From assembly GCA_003550325.1 (NCBI GenBank), contig QKWP01000049.1, forward strand, positions 62,609-126,608: a stretch of DNA of 64,000 nucleotides, given 5' to 3'. The DNA comes from Gigaspora rosea. Its lineage: Eukaryota > Glomeromycota > Glomeromycetes > Diversisporales > Gigasporaceae. Within the stretch, counting starts at the first letter, position 1; each line of letters begins with the position of its first letter. The position numbers were made by a program, and so were the translations under genes. The notes beneath the pieces are model-generated. The model saw only the letters and a program-made list of their open reading frames with translations, did not search any database and was not told where the DNA came from. Below are positions 34,401-46,072 of this stretch, piece by piece.

Positions 34401-35690
34401 TAGGGATATAACCCATTCAAAAAAATGCAACCCGGGTCACCCAGGTTGATCGATGGGTCCACCCGGGTGCACAGATTACCTGTTTGACCCGGGTCAGATA
34501 TTTATATCTGATTAAAAACGATCAGCATGACAGAAGTTCGGTTCATACACATAATTTATATATTAAAAATTATAAGAACAAGGGGTGCGTCATATGATAT
34601 ACGAAAAAAATATCATCCGTTTTCTTTGAAACTTTGATAGACTATTCTAGGGTCGCAAAAAAAGTGTTTTGTAAAAATCCATCTTACCGATCTCACGATT
34701 CATATAACTTTCATAAGAGGTGAATATGAATATATAAAGGTATATACAAATGTACTACGAATGAATATACAGTTATATAGTTGCAAAACGGTGACAATAG
34801 TTTGCTTTTTTTTTTTTTTATCTTTCCATACTTATAAACTCGTCTTTATATAAATGTTTAGATCTTTCATAATAGTTATATGAAATGCATATATGCAGAA
34901 GCGTTAGTTTATTATAATTCGTGAATATGAATATATAGTATAAATACAAAAACAGGTGCAATTCATATTAACTATAAGAATAGGATTTATAGAATAGATA
35001 CTAGATCGTATTCATCTTGAAAGAGTAAATGCAACATATATATCAAATATAATTATGTCAGATAATATTGATACATTTAATACACTTATTTAACGATCAT
35101 TAATTTGAAAACAAAATATTATATTTCATAATTTTTAACTATAAAAGCTATGAAATATGCCTTACGTATAATAATGATATATAATTTGTAATAAAATTTT
35201 CACATTTTCACGTATCGAAGTATTAAAATGCTAGCTAGCTACGGATGATTCCATCAGCCAAATAATTACGCGATGTAGAATAATATCTGATTTTAATAAG
35301 CTATATAAGTTACTGCTCTAACATGCTATTATTATTTTAACTGCCTTTCAAGTTAAATAAACATACGTATAATCTAATCAAAACAAAGAAGTGTACTATT
35401 AATAATGATTAAATCTTTATGGCTCCAGTTTTTCGTGTGATGCATAAGGATTTAAAAGAAATACAAAACTCTAAAAAGTCGGATAATATATGCACAGGGT
35501 ATATGACAATACATCTGGCGATTAACGAATCAGAATTAAGCTCGTCCTGCTACCTTGAATCTGACGGGTCAACCCGCGGGTTGACCCGTCAGATTGACCT
35601 ACCCATTCCACCCGGGTTGCTACAACTCAACCTGGGTCTCCCGCCTACCCGCGGGTGACCCGGGTGACTCCAACTTGGGTTACATCACTA
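34401..35690. mobile_element. hAT-like TIR element with CCCGGGTCACCC subterminal repeats
   Basis: The left end TAGGGATATAACCCA and the inverted right end TAGTGATGTAACCCA are TIRs. The flanks are ACCTGAAG (34393-34400) and ATCTGAAG (35691-35698), an 8 bp duplication with one mismatch. Both subterminal regions are GC-rich with repeated ACCCGGGT and GGGTGACCC motifs, including the near-palindrome GGGTCAACCCGCGGGTTGAC at 35567-35590. The middle is AT-rich with no transposase. Frames at the right end (35419-35788) are incidental. Confidence 0.78.
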
Positions 35691-36446
35691 ATCTGAAGAT
35701 ATCCAATGGGTCTTATAAAAAAAAACAGCGTCGATTTTTAATTTGTTTAATCGGCTCATATTATATTTCCTACTGCCCTTCGCCTTAACGTTGTTATGGT
35801 TTTACCTATAGCAAATTTTTTGTTGTATTAGTTTCTATATAAATATCCTAATTTAGCAGTTAATTAAATCACTTTTCGGCTTGCTTAAATTGTATAGTGA
35901 TTGTACCAGCTTTTCCTGCATGCATCTTGGTTTTACCTGTGATTATTGGCATGCCAGGCCTTCCCTGCTTAGCTCCCTTTTCAATCTTCTACCTTACCAT
36001 CGACTCGAAAGATACAGGCTTACAATATCACTTAGTTACGCCCTATATAAAAAATCAGTTTATAAAACAAACACAATTGGAACGTAACGAGTAACTTAAA
36101 TAAGTCTGCATCGGGTACTATTCCATGAAAATACAGTAGTAAAATTACCTGCATATAACGAGATATCATAAAAACTATTGACTACAAGACATGATCTCTC
36201 GTAAGGACAGCTTATTGAATCGTTAACATGCTTCACAAAATTCTGGTTTAATCAGGGTTTAAATTAATTTTTACTTTCGTAAGATTATTAAAGCAAGTTA
36301 TAAAATTTTTTTTGTTCAAAGTAAAAATTCCAATTTAGTATTATGATTGTTAAACTCAGTTCGTATAAACAGCTTATAAAAATAAGAAATAAGTAATAAA
36401 CAAGTATTAAATTAAATATTTTGATCGTATAAAGAAGTCATATTTT
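35691..36446. other. AT-rich stretch upstream of the hAT relic
   Basis: Short frames at 35881-36094 are not recognisable. No TIR for the hAT transposase that follows was found, so the element's own 5' end is unknown. Confidence 0.45.
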
Positions 36447-38694
36447 GTGTTAGAATATGTTAATTTTTCAAAAATGTCTAAAAGAAAACAAAAACAAAAT
36501 GAATCAGCTTCAAGTAAATCGGAAACAGATTCTAGAAACTCTAGTAATGCAAAAGCAGAATGCCCACCAACAGGTGTTTGGAAATTCTTTGAAAAGGGTG
36601 CATCAAAAGGTGATAGTCATTGGGAAGGAAGCTGCTCGTTTTGTAAAAGATTTTATCCGCGTGCAAAACCACATACATTGCGCGCGCATCCAGCTAATAG
36701 TTGTAAAAAGGTTCCTGAAGAGTGGTGCCGTCATTTTAATTTTATAATTGTTAATAATTTAGAAGATGTTCCAACTGATGAACCTCTTTATGGCATTTTA
36801 AATACTGCCACACCTTTAGTTAAGCGAAAAAAAATAGCTAAACAACCTGATATAACTAATCGGTATGACTCTACAAAAATCGAGCCATCTAGGCAATTAA
36901 TAATTGATGAAGCTATAGTATTAGCTTTTATAATGTGTGGTATTCCTTTTCGTGTAATTAGTAACCCTTTTTTTATAAATGCTCTAAATCTTCTTAATGC
37001 TGGTTATGAAGTTCCATCATGTGAAGTTCTTTCTGGACGTTTATTAGATACTAAAGTTGCAAAAATTATTAATAAAGTTGATAAAATTTTGGATCATGCT
37101 AATAATCTTACTATTGGTATTGATGGTTGGACTGCTCCTAATGGATTATCTATTTGGAATTTTGTTATTTTGATACCATCAAGACAAGAATATCTTTACG
37201 AACTTGGAAATTATTCTAACCAATCTCATACAGCAGAATTTTTAGCTAATTGAAAAAATTATTAATCGTATTGGTAGTAATAAAATTTCAGCAATTATCA
37301 GTGACAATGGAGCCAATATAGCAGCTGCATGACGTATAATTTGTTCAAAATATAAAAATATTATAAATATTCGATGCATCGCTCATTGTTTTAATTTGAT
37401 TAGTAAGAATATTATTAAACATACTTTTGCAGAAAGAATGATTCAACGTGCTAGCAAAATTGTAAAATTCTTCAAAAAATCACATAGGGCTGCAGCTATT
37501 TTAAATCAATTGATAATGCAAAATCAAGTTAATGGTGGTGGCCTTAAAACATACATTGAGACAAGATGGACAAGTGTGTATGAATGTATTTCTTCAATTG
37601 AGCCTGCTTAGAAGAAATTCAAGAAAATCATTCTGAAATTATTAGTCCTACAATTTTAACAATTCTTCATGGTCGAGGTTTTTTTACTGATATACAGTAT
37701 CTTTCAGAAGTTTTATTTCCAATAAGAAATGCAATTTTAGCAGTAGAATCGAATCATGCTACACTTGCTGACTGCTATATTAATTTGATAAAAATCGTAG
37801 CAGCAATTCAAAATCTTTCTTCTAATGAATATAAAGGATTTCACAATTATTGTATTACAAATTTTGATAATCGATTTGAAGAATTTAATGATTTAATTTA
37901 TCAACTTACATATTTTTTACATATTTTTTGCATCCGGCTTATAAAGGTATTGGATTAAAATTCGGCACATTTCCTTTAATCGCAAATTATGCTGGAAAAT
38001 TACGGCAACAGATGGGTAAATCACAAAAAAGTTGTGAAATTTTAATAACACTTACAAAGAACAAGAACAGTATATAAATACAAACCCTAACTCCTATGCT
38101 GCTCCTTATAGAATTGGTAATGATACGCCGTTAATGTAGTGGAATACATGTGAAATTAAGCCTAACTATTTACAAAGTTTAGCTATTAAACTTTTTTTTA
38201 TTACACCAAGTTCAGCTAGTTGTGAATGAATGTTTTCATTATTGGAATGGATTTATGGAAACAAACGAACTCGATTAGAAGTAGATCGACTAGAAGGATT
38301 AGCAAAAATTTATCAATTTAATTTATCAAATTCTGCAGAACAACTTCGTCTTATTCATACTACAAAAGTAAGTCCTGAAATAATAGCAAATATTGCAGAA
38401 AGTGTTTTTAAGGAGTTGGAGGAGGAGGAAACATTATTAGATGACGATGTTGAATTGTCTAATCCTAGTGAAGATCTTAATCTGGATGAGCCAAAATTAA
38501 ATTTAAAAATTTCAAATATTATTAATCTTCAATCCTCAGTTTTTATGTGTACACATTCTAGAACTAGTTTCGAAGACCTTGACAGAGATGAGTCTGATAA
38601 CGATATGCAAGAAGATGGTGAAAGCGAATATAATGTAGATGAAATTGTTGCAAGACAATTGGATTATGATTTAGATAATTATGATTCAGAATAA
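36447..38694 (+). pseudogene. BED-finger hAT transposase, broken by stops and frameshifts
   Basis: The first frame (36447-37253) starts with a Lys/Ser-rich segment; ATG at 36474 (MSKRKQKQNESAS) is an alternative start. It then has a BED-type zinc finger (GVWKFFEKG, CSFCKRF, HTLRAH, C). Next come the hAT DUF659-like motifs NPFFINALNLLNAGYEVPS and IGIDGWT, whose Asp is a catalytic-type position in this superfamily. After a TGA the frame goes on (SDNGANIAAA, then IRCIAHCFNL) to 37611 with another TGA at 37330 and a TAG at 37609. A shifted frame continues to about 37930, where a 12 bp duplication (CATATTTTTTAC) disturbs it. The C-terminal dimerisation motif follows (IKLFFITPSSASCE, stop, MFSLLEWIYGNKRTRL) and an acidic tail ends at 38694. 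Intact relatives cut and paste hAT elements in the nucleus. The gene is dead, and its terminal repeats were not found. Confidence 0.9.
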
Positions 38695-39420
38695 ATATAG
38701 GTAAAATAAAAATTATACTGTATTACTTTTTTTTTTTGCATTATAAGTTATAATTTGCTTTTATTAGTTTTTGTAGAAAGTGAATATTTGTTTTATGAGC
38801 AAGTTTTTTTAACTCTCTTGTAATTAAGTGATAAAATTTATACTTTGTTAATATTTATATAGCGTAAATATTAATACTAATTTGCATTCATTTTACTTCT
38901 CATTATATCGATTACTGTTTTTTTTGAACAGCATTTATAAATGCAACAAATACTACGTTACAGCATTGATAACTGAGAATTTCACACAGATTAATTGTTA
39001 TAGGAAAAAAAATATTTATAGTACAGTAATGTTTTTCTGCCAACTTTAATTTTCTTATTGTACACAAGTTAGTTTAAAATTGACAANAGAGATGAGTCTG
39101 ATAACAATATGCAAGAAGATGGTGAAAGCGAATATAATGTAGATGAAATTGTTGCAAGACAATTGGATTATGATTTAGATAACTTTGTTAATATTTATAT
39201 AGCGTAAATATTAATACTAATTTGCATTCATTTTACTTCTTATATTATATCGATTACTGTTTTTTTTGAACAGTAAATGCAACAAATACTACGTTGCAGC
39301 ATTGATAACTAAGAATTTCATATGGATTAATTGTTATAGGAAAAAAAATATTTATAGTACAGTAATGTTTTTCTGCCAACTTTAGTTTTCTTATTGTACA
39401 CAAGTTAGTTTAAAATTGAC
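38583..39420. repeat. Diverged duplication joined at N 39087
   Basis: After the N, 39088-39185 repeat 38583-38680 (the acidic tail of the transposase), then jump to sequence matching 38840-39086 and run on in parallel to 39420. The two copies differ by substitutions and small indels, and the second lacks about 160 bp. This suggests two haplotypes or two paralogous copies joined by the assembler. Confidence 0.75.
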
Positions 39421-41154
39421 AAAGCCCTTTAATTTACTATCACTACTTGATCACAGGTGATAGTTTTTTTTTTTTTTTTTTTTTTGCAATTTTATCGCTT
39501 TTTTTTTATTTTTTTATTTTTATTTTAATGATTTCTTTATTTAGTTTAGTTTCTTAAACTGCTATACATATCATATACATATTTTATTATCATATTTAAT
39601 CAATAACAAGAATATTGATATCACTTATAAGTTAACTCGATTATGCGAAAAAGTTTAATCATTGGTGCTCTCTAATTTACTATTCTAAGCTAAACTCATT
39701 TTATGGTACTAATACATATGATAATGATTTACCGTATAAGCACCTAAATAATGCATATGGGCGTTTATCATTATTGGAAAACTGGATTGAAACAATATGT
39801 TTATTTATGTTAGCACCGCTAAATTTAAACCGGTTAATTGACGTTTATTTTTTTTAAGACCCTTGTGATTGTTTTTCAAAAATGTGTAAACGATTTCTAT
39901 ATACCTATGCAGGAAGTCGAAGAATCAGGAGTTTATAGCTATTTTCAAAAAGGTGTGAACGATCAGGGATCACCATATCATGGGAAATTCACAATATTTC
40001 CCAAATTTCCTACTTTTTTTTACTCTCGCTTCTAACAGAGAAAGATTATCACAATAAAAATAGTTTTTATAGTTTTAACAGATGAATTAAGGAAATTTTA
40101 ATAAATTCCTAAAAACAGTGGCCATATTGAGTCTTGCAACATTTATACATATTATATGATTTTGCTTTATGCAGTAAATCAACTATTGATCAATTAAAAA
40201 TTATAGTGCTTTAACGCATCTCTTAAAATAAAATTTTAAGGTTTAGAGTTGCCGAATGGATTTTTTTTTTGATTATATTCAATCTTGATAGCCAATTATT
40301 GCATCGTAAACAAAGTGAAAAATTAAAAGAATCTTTTAGAGTTACTTAATAATTATAATGCAATATTTTTTTCTCGAATAAAAAAAACTTGATCTCCTGT
40401 CCAATTGGACGTAAAAATTCGTGTATACGCATATTTGACAGCTTCAGTTCGATTGCCTCTATTAGTTGTTTTGTAATATCACATTTGAATTTTTGTGTTT
40501 GCAAATCAACTCCACAGTATTAACACTTCGACAACTAAAGCAAGTCCATAAGTTTTGTGCATCCGCCATCAATATTAATACAATTATAAAAACAAAATAA
40601 TATACTATACAGTACATTGCAATAATTTGTTTATATAGTGATAATGATAATGATTAGAAAAGAGTATCCAAATTTAGTTGGCGTAGGTAAGAAAGTGTAA
40701 TCACTTTTTCATCATTTTCAATCAACATCAAATCGTAAATGCCGATATTCATAATTCTCTTTTTCTCCTTCGGTTCCTTTGATTAACTTGCCTTTATTGT
40801 CATATTCGTTAGTAGGTATCTTGGGCTTATTTCAATAGCGAGGTCTGATTCGGATATCCTTTAAGGTTAGAATGTTCACAATACATTTACAAGTTTATTG
40901 GCACTATTCAAAAAAAATATAAATGCACGATTCCATTTTTGATATCTAAAACTTGATTGTTTTTAATTTTATAGTAATACCATGTCTATCATGTCTGTTT
41001 TTTATATAGTGGTCAGTAATAGTTAACCATTCTATCTTAAAACTACTGCTAAAAGCTATCTTGTAGCAGAAAGTTCAAGTATTTTTTTTTGTAAACATTA
41101 CAGCCTTATGATCAACTAATTAAGAGATATGTTTCTTTCTTGGGCTTTAGTTAT
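39421..41154. other. AT-rich stretch, no supported gene
   Basis: There is a T run at 39465-39485. A 65-codon frame (39838-40035) is not recognisable. I found no element ends. Confidence 0.45.
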
Positions 41155-41285
41155 TTTCATTTCACGCACTTATCAGTACGAGGTGCTTAATTGCTACATG
41201 GTTAATAATATAAAAATTACAATAATTATCTAACATAAAATATGTGTTGATTAAGCATCTCGTACCGATAAGTGTGTGATGACCA
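41155..41285. mobile_element. Small MITE-like inverted repeat (about 130 bp)
   Basis: The left block CACGCACTTATCAGTACGAG, then GTGCTTAAT, is mirrored by ATTAAGCATCTCGTACCGAT, then AAGTGTGTGATG, at the right. The spacer of about 60 bp is AT-rich. No clear target duplication was seen. Confidence 0.65.
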
Positions 41286-41707
41286 TGATAAAAAGTTAAT
41301 TATTAAATTTCTGACTTCTGATTCCCCATATGGGTATATGTCATAAAAATCACTTTTTGAAAGCAGCTATAATATTGATAAAAATTAAAAATCCAGGTCT
41401 CAAAACTGAAAAATATCGAATTTCCTATAATATAGTATATGCAATCATTCACACATTTTTAAAAAAACAGTGGCCTGTATTTATGGCTCAACCTGTCACC
41501 AAATTTGGAAGAAATTAACCTGTTATATTTACAACTATTACAACTATTACAACTATTACAACTATTTTAACAATTGCAGCTATTATGCCAATTACAGTAA
41601 GTTAAAAAATTATAACCTTTTAAACAATTACGGCAAAAAATTACAACGTTGAAATAAAAGGTTGCAACCTTTCAACCTTGTAAAACCTATTACGGCAGGC
41701 AACTCTA
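41286..41707. other. AT-rich spacer with a 9 bp microsatellite
   Basis: ACAACTATT is repeated four times at 41530-41566. TTACAACC/GGTTGCAACC motifs follow to 41700. The open frames here are repeat-driven. Confidence 0.55.
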
Positions 41708-42025
41708 GTATATATATTGTATCTGGATTTGGAATTTGTCCCAATTTGAAATCTGGCCTAATCCTATCTTTAACACTAGCTCAAATTCTAACCCTAAAGT
41801 CACCTAAAGTCCTAATTTTGCTACAAAATTTTTAACTAGGGCAATCTGATTCTAAATTGGGCACTGGGTACAATATATGTATTGTACTCTAGTGCCCAAT
41901 TTGAAACTAGGCTATCTCAGATAAAAATTTTGTAGCAGAATTAGGACTTTAGATGATTTTAGAGTTAAAATAGAATTAGGCCAGATTCCAAATTGAAACA
42001 AATTCCAAATCCAGGTATAATATAA
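41708..42025. repeat. Foldback element, arms about 150 bp, copy 1
   Basis: TATTGTATCTGGATTTGGAA at the left is mirrored by TTCCAAATCCAGGTATAATA at the right. The arms stay aligned through CAATTTGAAATCTGGCCTAA, CTAACCCTAAAGTCACCTAA and TTTTGCTACAAAATTTTTA, to a centre at TGGGCACTGGGTACAATA / TATTGTACTCTAGTGCCCA near 41877. A larger, interrupted relative is at 44253-45838. Confidence 0.8.
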
Positions 42026-42312
42026 TGTTGTACCTCAGATTAAACCTTGTATTAAATTGAATCTGACGCATATCAGATGACTATCAATTAACTAGCATTA
42101 AATAATCGGCAACAACTGGTCTAAACTAACTTCTAACTTTACTGTAATTTTACTCTAACACTAATCTAATTTAGGCCAGTATCAATCTGACACAAGAATT
42201 GATTTGAGACACAATATAGGCCCTCAAAAGTAGAAATCAGACTATTTGACAATTTTTTGAAAATTAACCTGTTTGATTGATCAGATATAAAATTTAAAAA
42301 CCAAACTTTTTT

Positions 42313-43544
42313 TTTTTTATGTCAAAGTTCCCGCTCTGGGTGAGAGTTTATTTAATCAAGCCTGTGGATCAAGGGTGCCTCTTTGGGCACCCACAATTGA
42401 GTTACATTGAATGAGGGTACAACTAGCCACACGTACAACTTTTGGTTGTCTAATTGAAGTAGTCCGCCCGAAGGTTCTACACTAGTTGCTAGGGTTCTGC
42501 AATTTGATTTGATCTTCAAATATTTGAATCAAATATTTGATCAAATTCAAATTCAAATTTGACTATATTTGATTTGATCAAATTCAAATCTGGCCAAATT
42601 TGATTTGATTTGACAAATATTTAATTTGATTTGAAAATTACTATTAAAAATTCAAATTCAAATCAAATTCAAATCCAAATATTTGAATCAAATCAAATTC
42701 AAATCAGGGTTAATTTGATTTGAATTTGAGGAACTCTACTACTAGTTGCCATACCTACAACCCAACTAGGGGATTGCCTATTTAAATCCTCTAGTCCAAG
42801 CTTCGCATGTCAATCCTACTTGTATCACCGGTACAGTTCTTTGATACATTAGTTAGTCGAAGATAGTCCCGGATGCTAACTACATCCCCTTAGAACTAAT
42901 TTATCCTCGCGGTACACTTGGTAGAGCATTCCCTGTTCCATACAGGTATTATCTACGCTTTAGTAACTTGTGTTACCTACTTCTGCCCTTGTAAAGTTCA
43001 CACTGACCCTGGTACCCACCATTACTTTCCTACCGGTCTATCACCGGATACCTCAAACTTCCAATCCAGTTGGCCCGAAAGGATTGATCTACCCAGTATT
43101 AGGCGCTATTATGGTTTTTCTTCTCCTGGTACCTAATTCCAGAATATAGGTCCTTTTTCTCCAGTACAACTCCGGCGGCCAGGTTGGTGGACCCTCTCCT
43201 CTGAAGGTCATATCATCTAGTTCTCTAGTTCTGGTTTCTGATATTCCAGTTCTGGTAGCACCGTCAAAAGATCATTACTACTTCCTTACTCGGGACTTTC
43301 TAAATGGGTTTCCATTTTCCCAGTTCCTTGGATTTGTCTGTATCACCAGATACAACTTCACCCGAAAGCTCCCATTCAAGATGGTAACCAAGAGCTACAG
43401 ATAATATACCCAATTGATCGACAGAAAACAGTTACCATAACACAGATCTATTTTTTCAAAGTGTTGCCAGTGGGATTTGAACCCTAGACCTGCCACTTGG
43501 GGTGACAACTTATCAACTTTCCTAAGTCACTACACCCACATAAG
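42313..43544 (-). mobile_element. tRNA-headed SINE-like retroposon, interrupted by a MITE
   Basis: It is flanked by ACCAAACTTTTTT (42300-42312 and 43545-43557). It reads on the minus strand from a tRNA-like head at about 43540-43465 (GGGTGTAGTGACTTAGG, then GGGTTCAAATCCC), through a body of about 0.7 kb, the shared central domain (about 42755-42430 with the MITE inside it), and a 3' end with TAAATAAACTCTC, then ACATAAAAAAAA. It is about 970 bp without the MITE. It is the same family as 57021-58036 and, in plus orientation, 6953-8216. Confidence 0.87.
42490..42740. mobile_element. MULE-type MITE, TAGGGTTCC family, copy 2
   Basis: The ends are TAGGGTTCTGCAATTTGATT and AATTTGAGGAACTCTAC, with an AATCAAAT-rich interior. 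The exact 9 bp duplication ACTAGTTGC lies at 42481-42489 and 42741-42749. It interrupts the SINE central domain, and closing the gap restores the SINE reading. Confidence 0.92.
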
Positions 43545-43822
43545 ACCAAACTTTTTTACTTAATAATGAAAGTCTAATCATTTAATAAATTTTTGTGATA
43601 CAACAGTTAAAAGCTTTTGACACTATAATCTAAAAATAGATTTACTGAGATTTTAGAAGCAATCTACAGGTCTACAGATGTAATAATCCTGTTTAAATAG
43701 GGTTGTTAATTATGAATATGCTATTTTTAGATTGGTTTGATCTTGTGTAACAAAATAGTTTTTGCTGATTTTCTCAAAACCCATGATTTGCCAAATTGTC
43801 TGGTTTCTACTTTTGAGGGCCC

Positions 43823-44252
43823 ATATATATATACAAAACTAAGTACTAAAAACTTTTAATTAGAAGTTCAAGACTAGTTTATAATAAAATTTTAAGTTAT
43901 TTAAATTTTGTTTTTTTTTGTAATTTTTTGTAACCTAATTATCCAATTATATTAATCTGTGATATAGCAATTTGTGATATTTAATAACCTCCTATTAATA
44001 AATTATAATTAACTTTACAAATGTATAAAATCTAGTATATTGAAAATTAAAAAAAAAATCCAATATATAAAAAAATTTTTTATAAAATTTTATTATTATT
44101 AATTTAAAAATGGACTTAATTAAACATCACATCATGCGAAATAGATATTTTTCGCACCTAGGAGGCAATATAATTATTTATTACTATATATTTTTCATAC
44201 ATAAGGAGCAATATATTTATTTATTGCTATAAATAATATTGTTATAATATAT
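43823..44252. other. AT-rich spacer, nothing recognised
   Basis: The sequence is strongly A/T with runs, and no supported feature. Confidence 0.5.
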
Positions 44253-45838
44253 ATGTTGTATCTGGATTTGAAAATAGGGTTTTATTTTTTGGTGCACCTG
44301 CACCGCGGTGCACCCCTTGTATCATGTGATTGATGTGATCAATGCATGATACATTTTTTTCATGGATTTTAAAAAATGGTGTCGACGTATAACGGGACGT
44401 ATGTACATAAGTAAGTATTACAGTTTTCTTCATTTAATTTATTTACTAATGCAAAATTATAATAATTACAGTGTTTTCGATACTTGCATTGTTATTTATT
44501 TAAGTAATACGGTTTTAATAATTCTATCGAATACATAATACATACTTATACAACACTACATGTATTGGTTTAAACTATTCTATCGGCTACGCGTAAATAT
44601 ACACCACTTCGTTACTCAGCACAGCTTGTGTTGCTTCGCTTACGCTCCGCAACACAAACAGGGCTCGCTTCGCTCACTCTATAGTCGCTTCGCTTCGGCT
44701 GTCACCTCCGCTTCGCTCCCTTTCCTAAATATTCGATACAACCACAACTAATCTACTCTAACTTACTCTAACCCTAGTCCCAACCTAGCGACTCAACAAA
44801 TTTCACGACGAGAATACACCAGTTACGAAGTTAAACCGATGGTATCAACGATTAAACGAAAATATTCACTATTCTGATTACGGCGACACCAACGATGAAG
44901 GTATTGTGTAATAGCACCAGAAAAGAAAAAAAACGAAAAGCAAAAAAAATGGAAACAACCCCAAAACAAAGAAAGAGTAAAAATACGAAACAAGTTTTAT
45001 ACTTTCCTACAATTTACAAACCCGAAATAAACGACCCACACTCAAAATCACAACGACTACATTTGTCTTTTTACACCCACCATAAAAACCAAATACTTAT
45101 TACCAATGCGGAGAATAAGGCACCCAACATATTATGCAAACGACAATGCTAACAACGAAGTATTTCCGCCATACAAGTAACGACAACGCCAACGACGGAA
45201 GAATGACCTAAAAAAATGAAATATTATACAAAGTTCTGCACAAAAAACAAATAACAAGACACAAAGAAAACATACGCCCCTAAGATATCAAACTTTAAGC
45301 GCGTTACAAGCCAAGAAACTATACAGGATAAAATTCACGCTAGCACGAAACAACAACTGCACCCAAAATTACGAAATCTTTTTCAACTACGACACCAACA
45401 ACGTGACTCACTGATTATGACAACAACGAACCGGTAATGCACCAAAGCGACAGCTCCTGTAAACGGATATAAACAACGACAATCTGAAATTAGTGCAGTA
45501 TTAAAAAAAAATTAGTTAGTATAGTATAACACGTTAAAGCAAAAAAAAAGCAGTACAAAAAAAAAAAAAAAAGCAGTGATTATTGATGATCACTGATTGT
45601 ATATATACCCCATAATCAGGGGTGCACCACAGTGCATGGTACATCAAATTATAATTCCCTTGAAAATATAGTAAATTTTTACTAAATTATACTAATTTTA
45701 ATGTTACATATAAACCTAATCCTAACTCTAATACCAACCCTAACTCTAACCCTAAAGTGCTAAAATATTTTACTATATTCTTATCTGGGGCAGCCCGATT
45801 CTGAATTTGAACAATTCCAAACTCAGGTACAATATATA
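44253..45838. repeat. Foldback element copy 2, split by a GTGCACC element
   Basis: TTGTATCTGGATTTG at 44257 is mirrored by CAAACTCAGGTACAATATA at 45819-45838. Right-arm motifs (CCTAACTCTAACCCTAAAG) match 41790. The arms are separated by the insertion at 44285-45648. Confidence 0.6.
44285..45648. mobile_element. 1.36 kb TIR element with GGTGCACC ends
   Basis: The left end (TTTTTTGGTGCACCTGCACC, then GCGGTGCACCCCT) and the inverted right end (TTTGATGTACCATGCACTG, then TGGTGCACCCCT) match over about 32 bp. TTA may flank both sides. The interior includes a GC-rich strip at 44620-44720 built of GCTTCGCT/CGCTTCGGC steps and, on the plus strand, an 85-codon Lys-rich frame (44895-45152) that I do not recognise. 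No transposase was seen. Confidence 0.65.
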
Positions 45839-46072
45839 TATATTATTGCTTTGATTTAAAGCCTTTTGGTACTAATATATAACTTAATTCGGGCTTAGAT
45901 AGTTTAATTAGCAACTTTGAATATTAACTCTGTATCTGGTTATTAGTGGCTCCATTATTAAAAAATTCCTTAATAACTAAATAGATAAACCAAAACCAAC
46001 ACTTACCATTAGGGTTCCGCAATTTGATTTGATATTCAAATATTTGAATCAAATATTTGATCAAATTCAAAT

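Larger units (their letters stand above)
42218..43822. mobile_element. GGGCCCTCAAAAG TIR element, copy 1, with nested insertions
   Basis: The left end AGGCCCTCAAAAGTAGAAA is mirrored by TTTCTACTTTTGAGGGCC at the right. The uninterrupted copy at 48886-49242 shows what is missing: the SINE at 42313-43544, itself carrying the MITE at 42490-42740. Without them the element is about 360 bp. The flanks are ATAT on both sides, so the duplication length is unclear. Confidence 0.85.

Noticed and set aside
35419-36094. Several 60-80 codon frames
   Set aside because: They cross the GC-rich end of a TIR element or lie in AT-rich spacer, with no motif or homologous copy.
38925-39000. Possible right terminal repeat of the hAT transposase element
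   Set aside because: No inverted partner upstream of 36447 and no 8 bp duplication could be found.
44895-45152. 85-codon Lys-rich frame inside the GTGCACC element
   Set aside because: No domain, no second copy and biased composition; it is mentioned only within the element.
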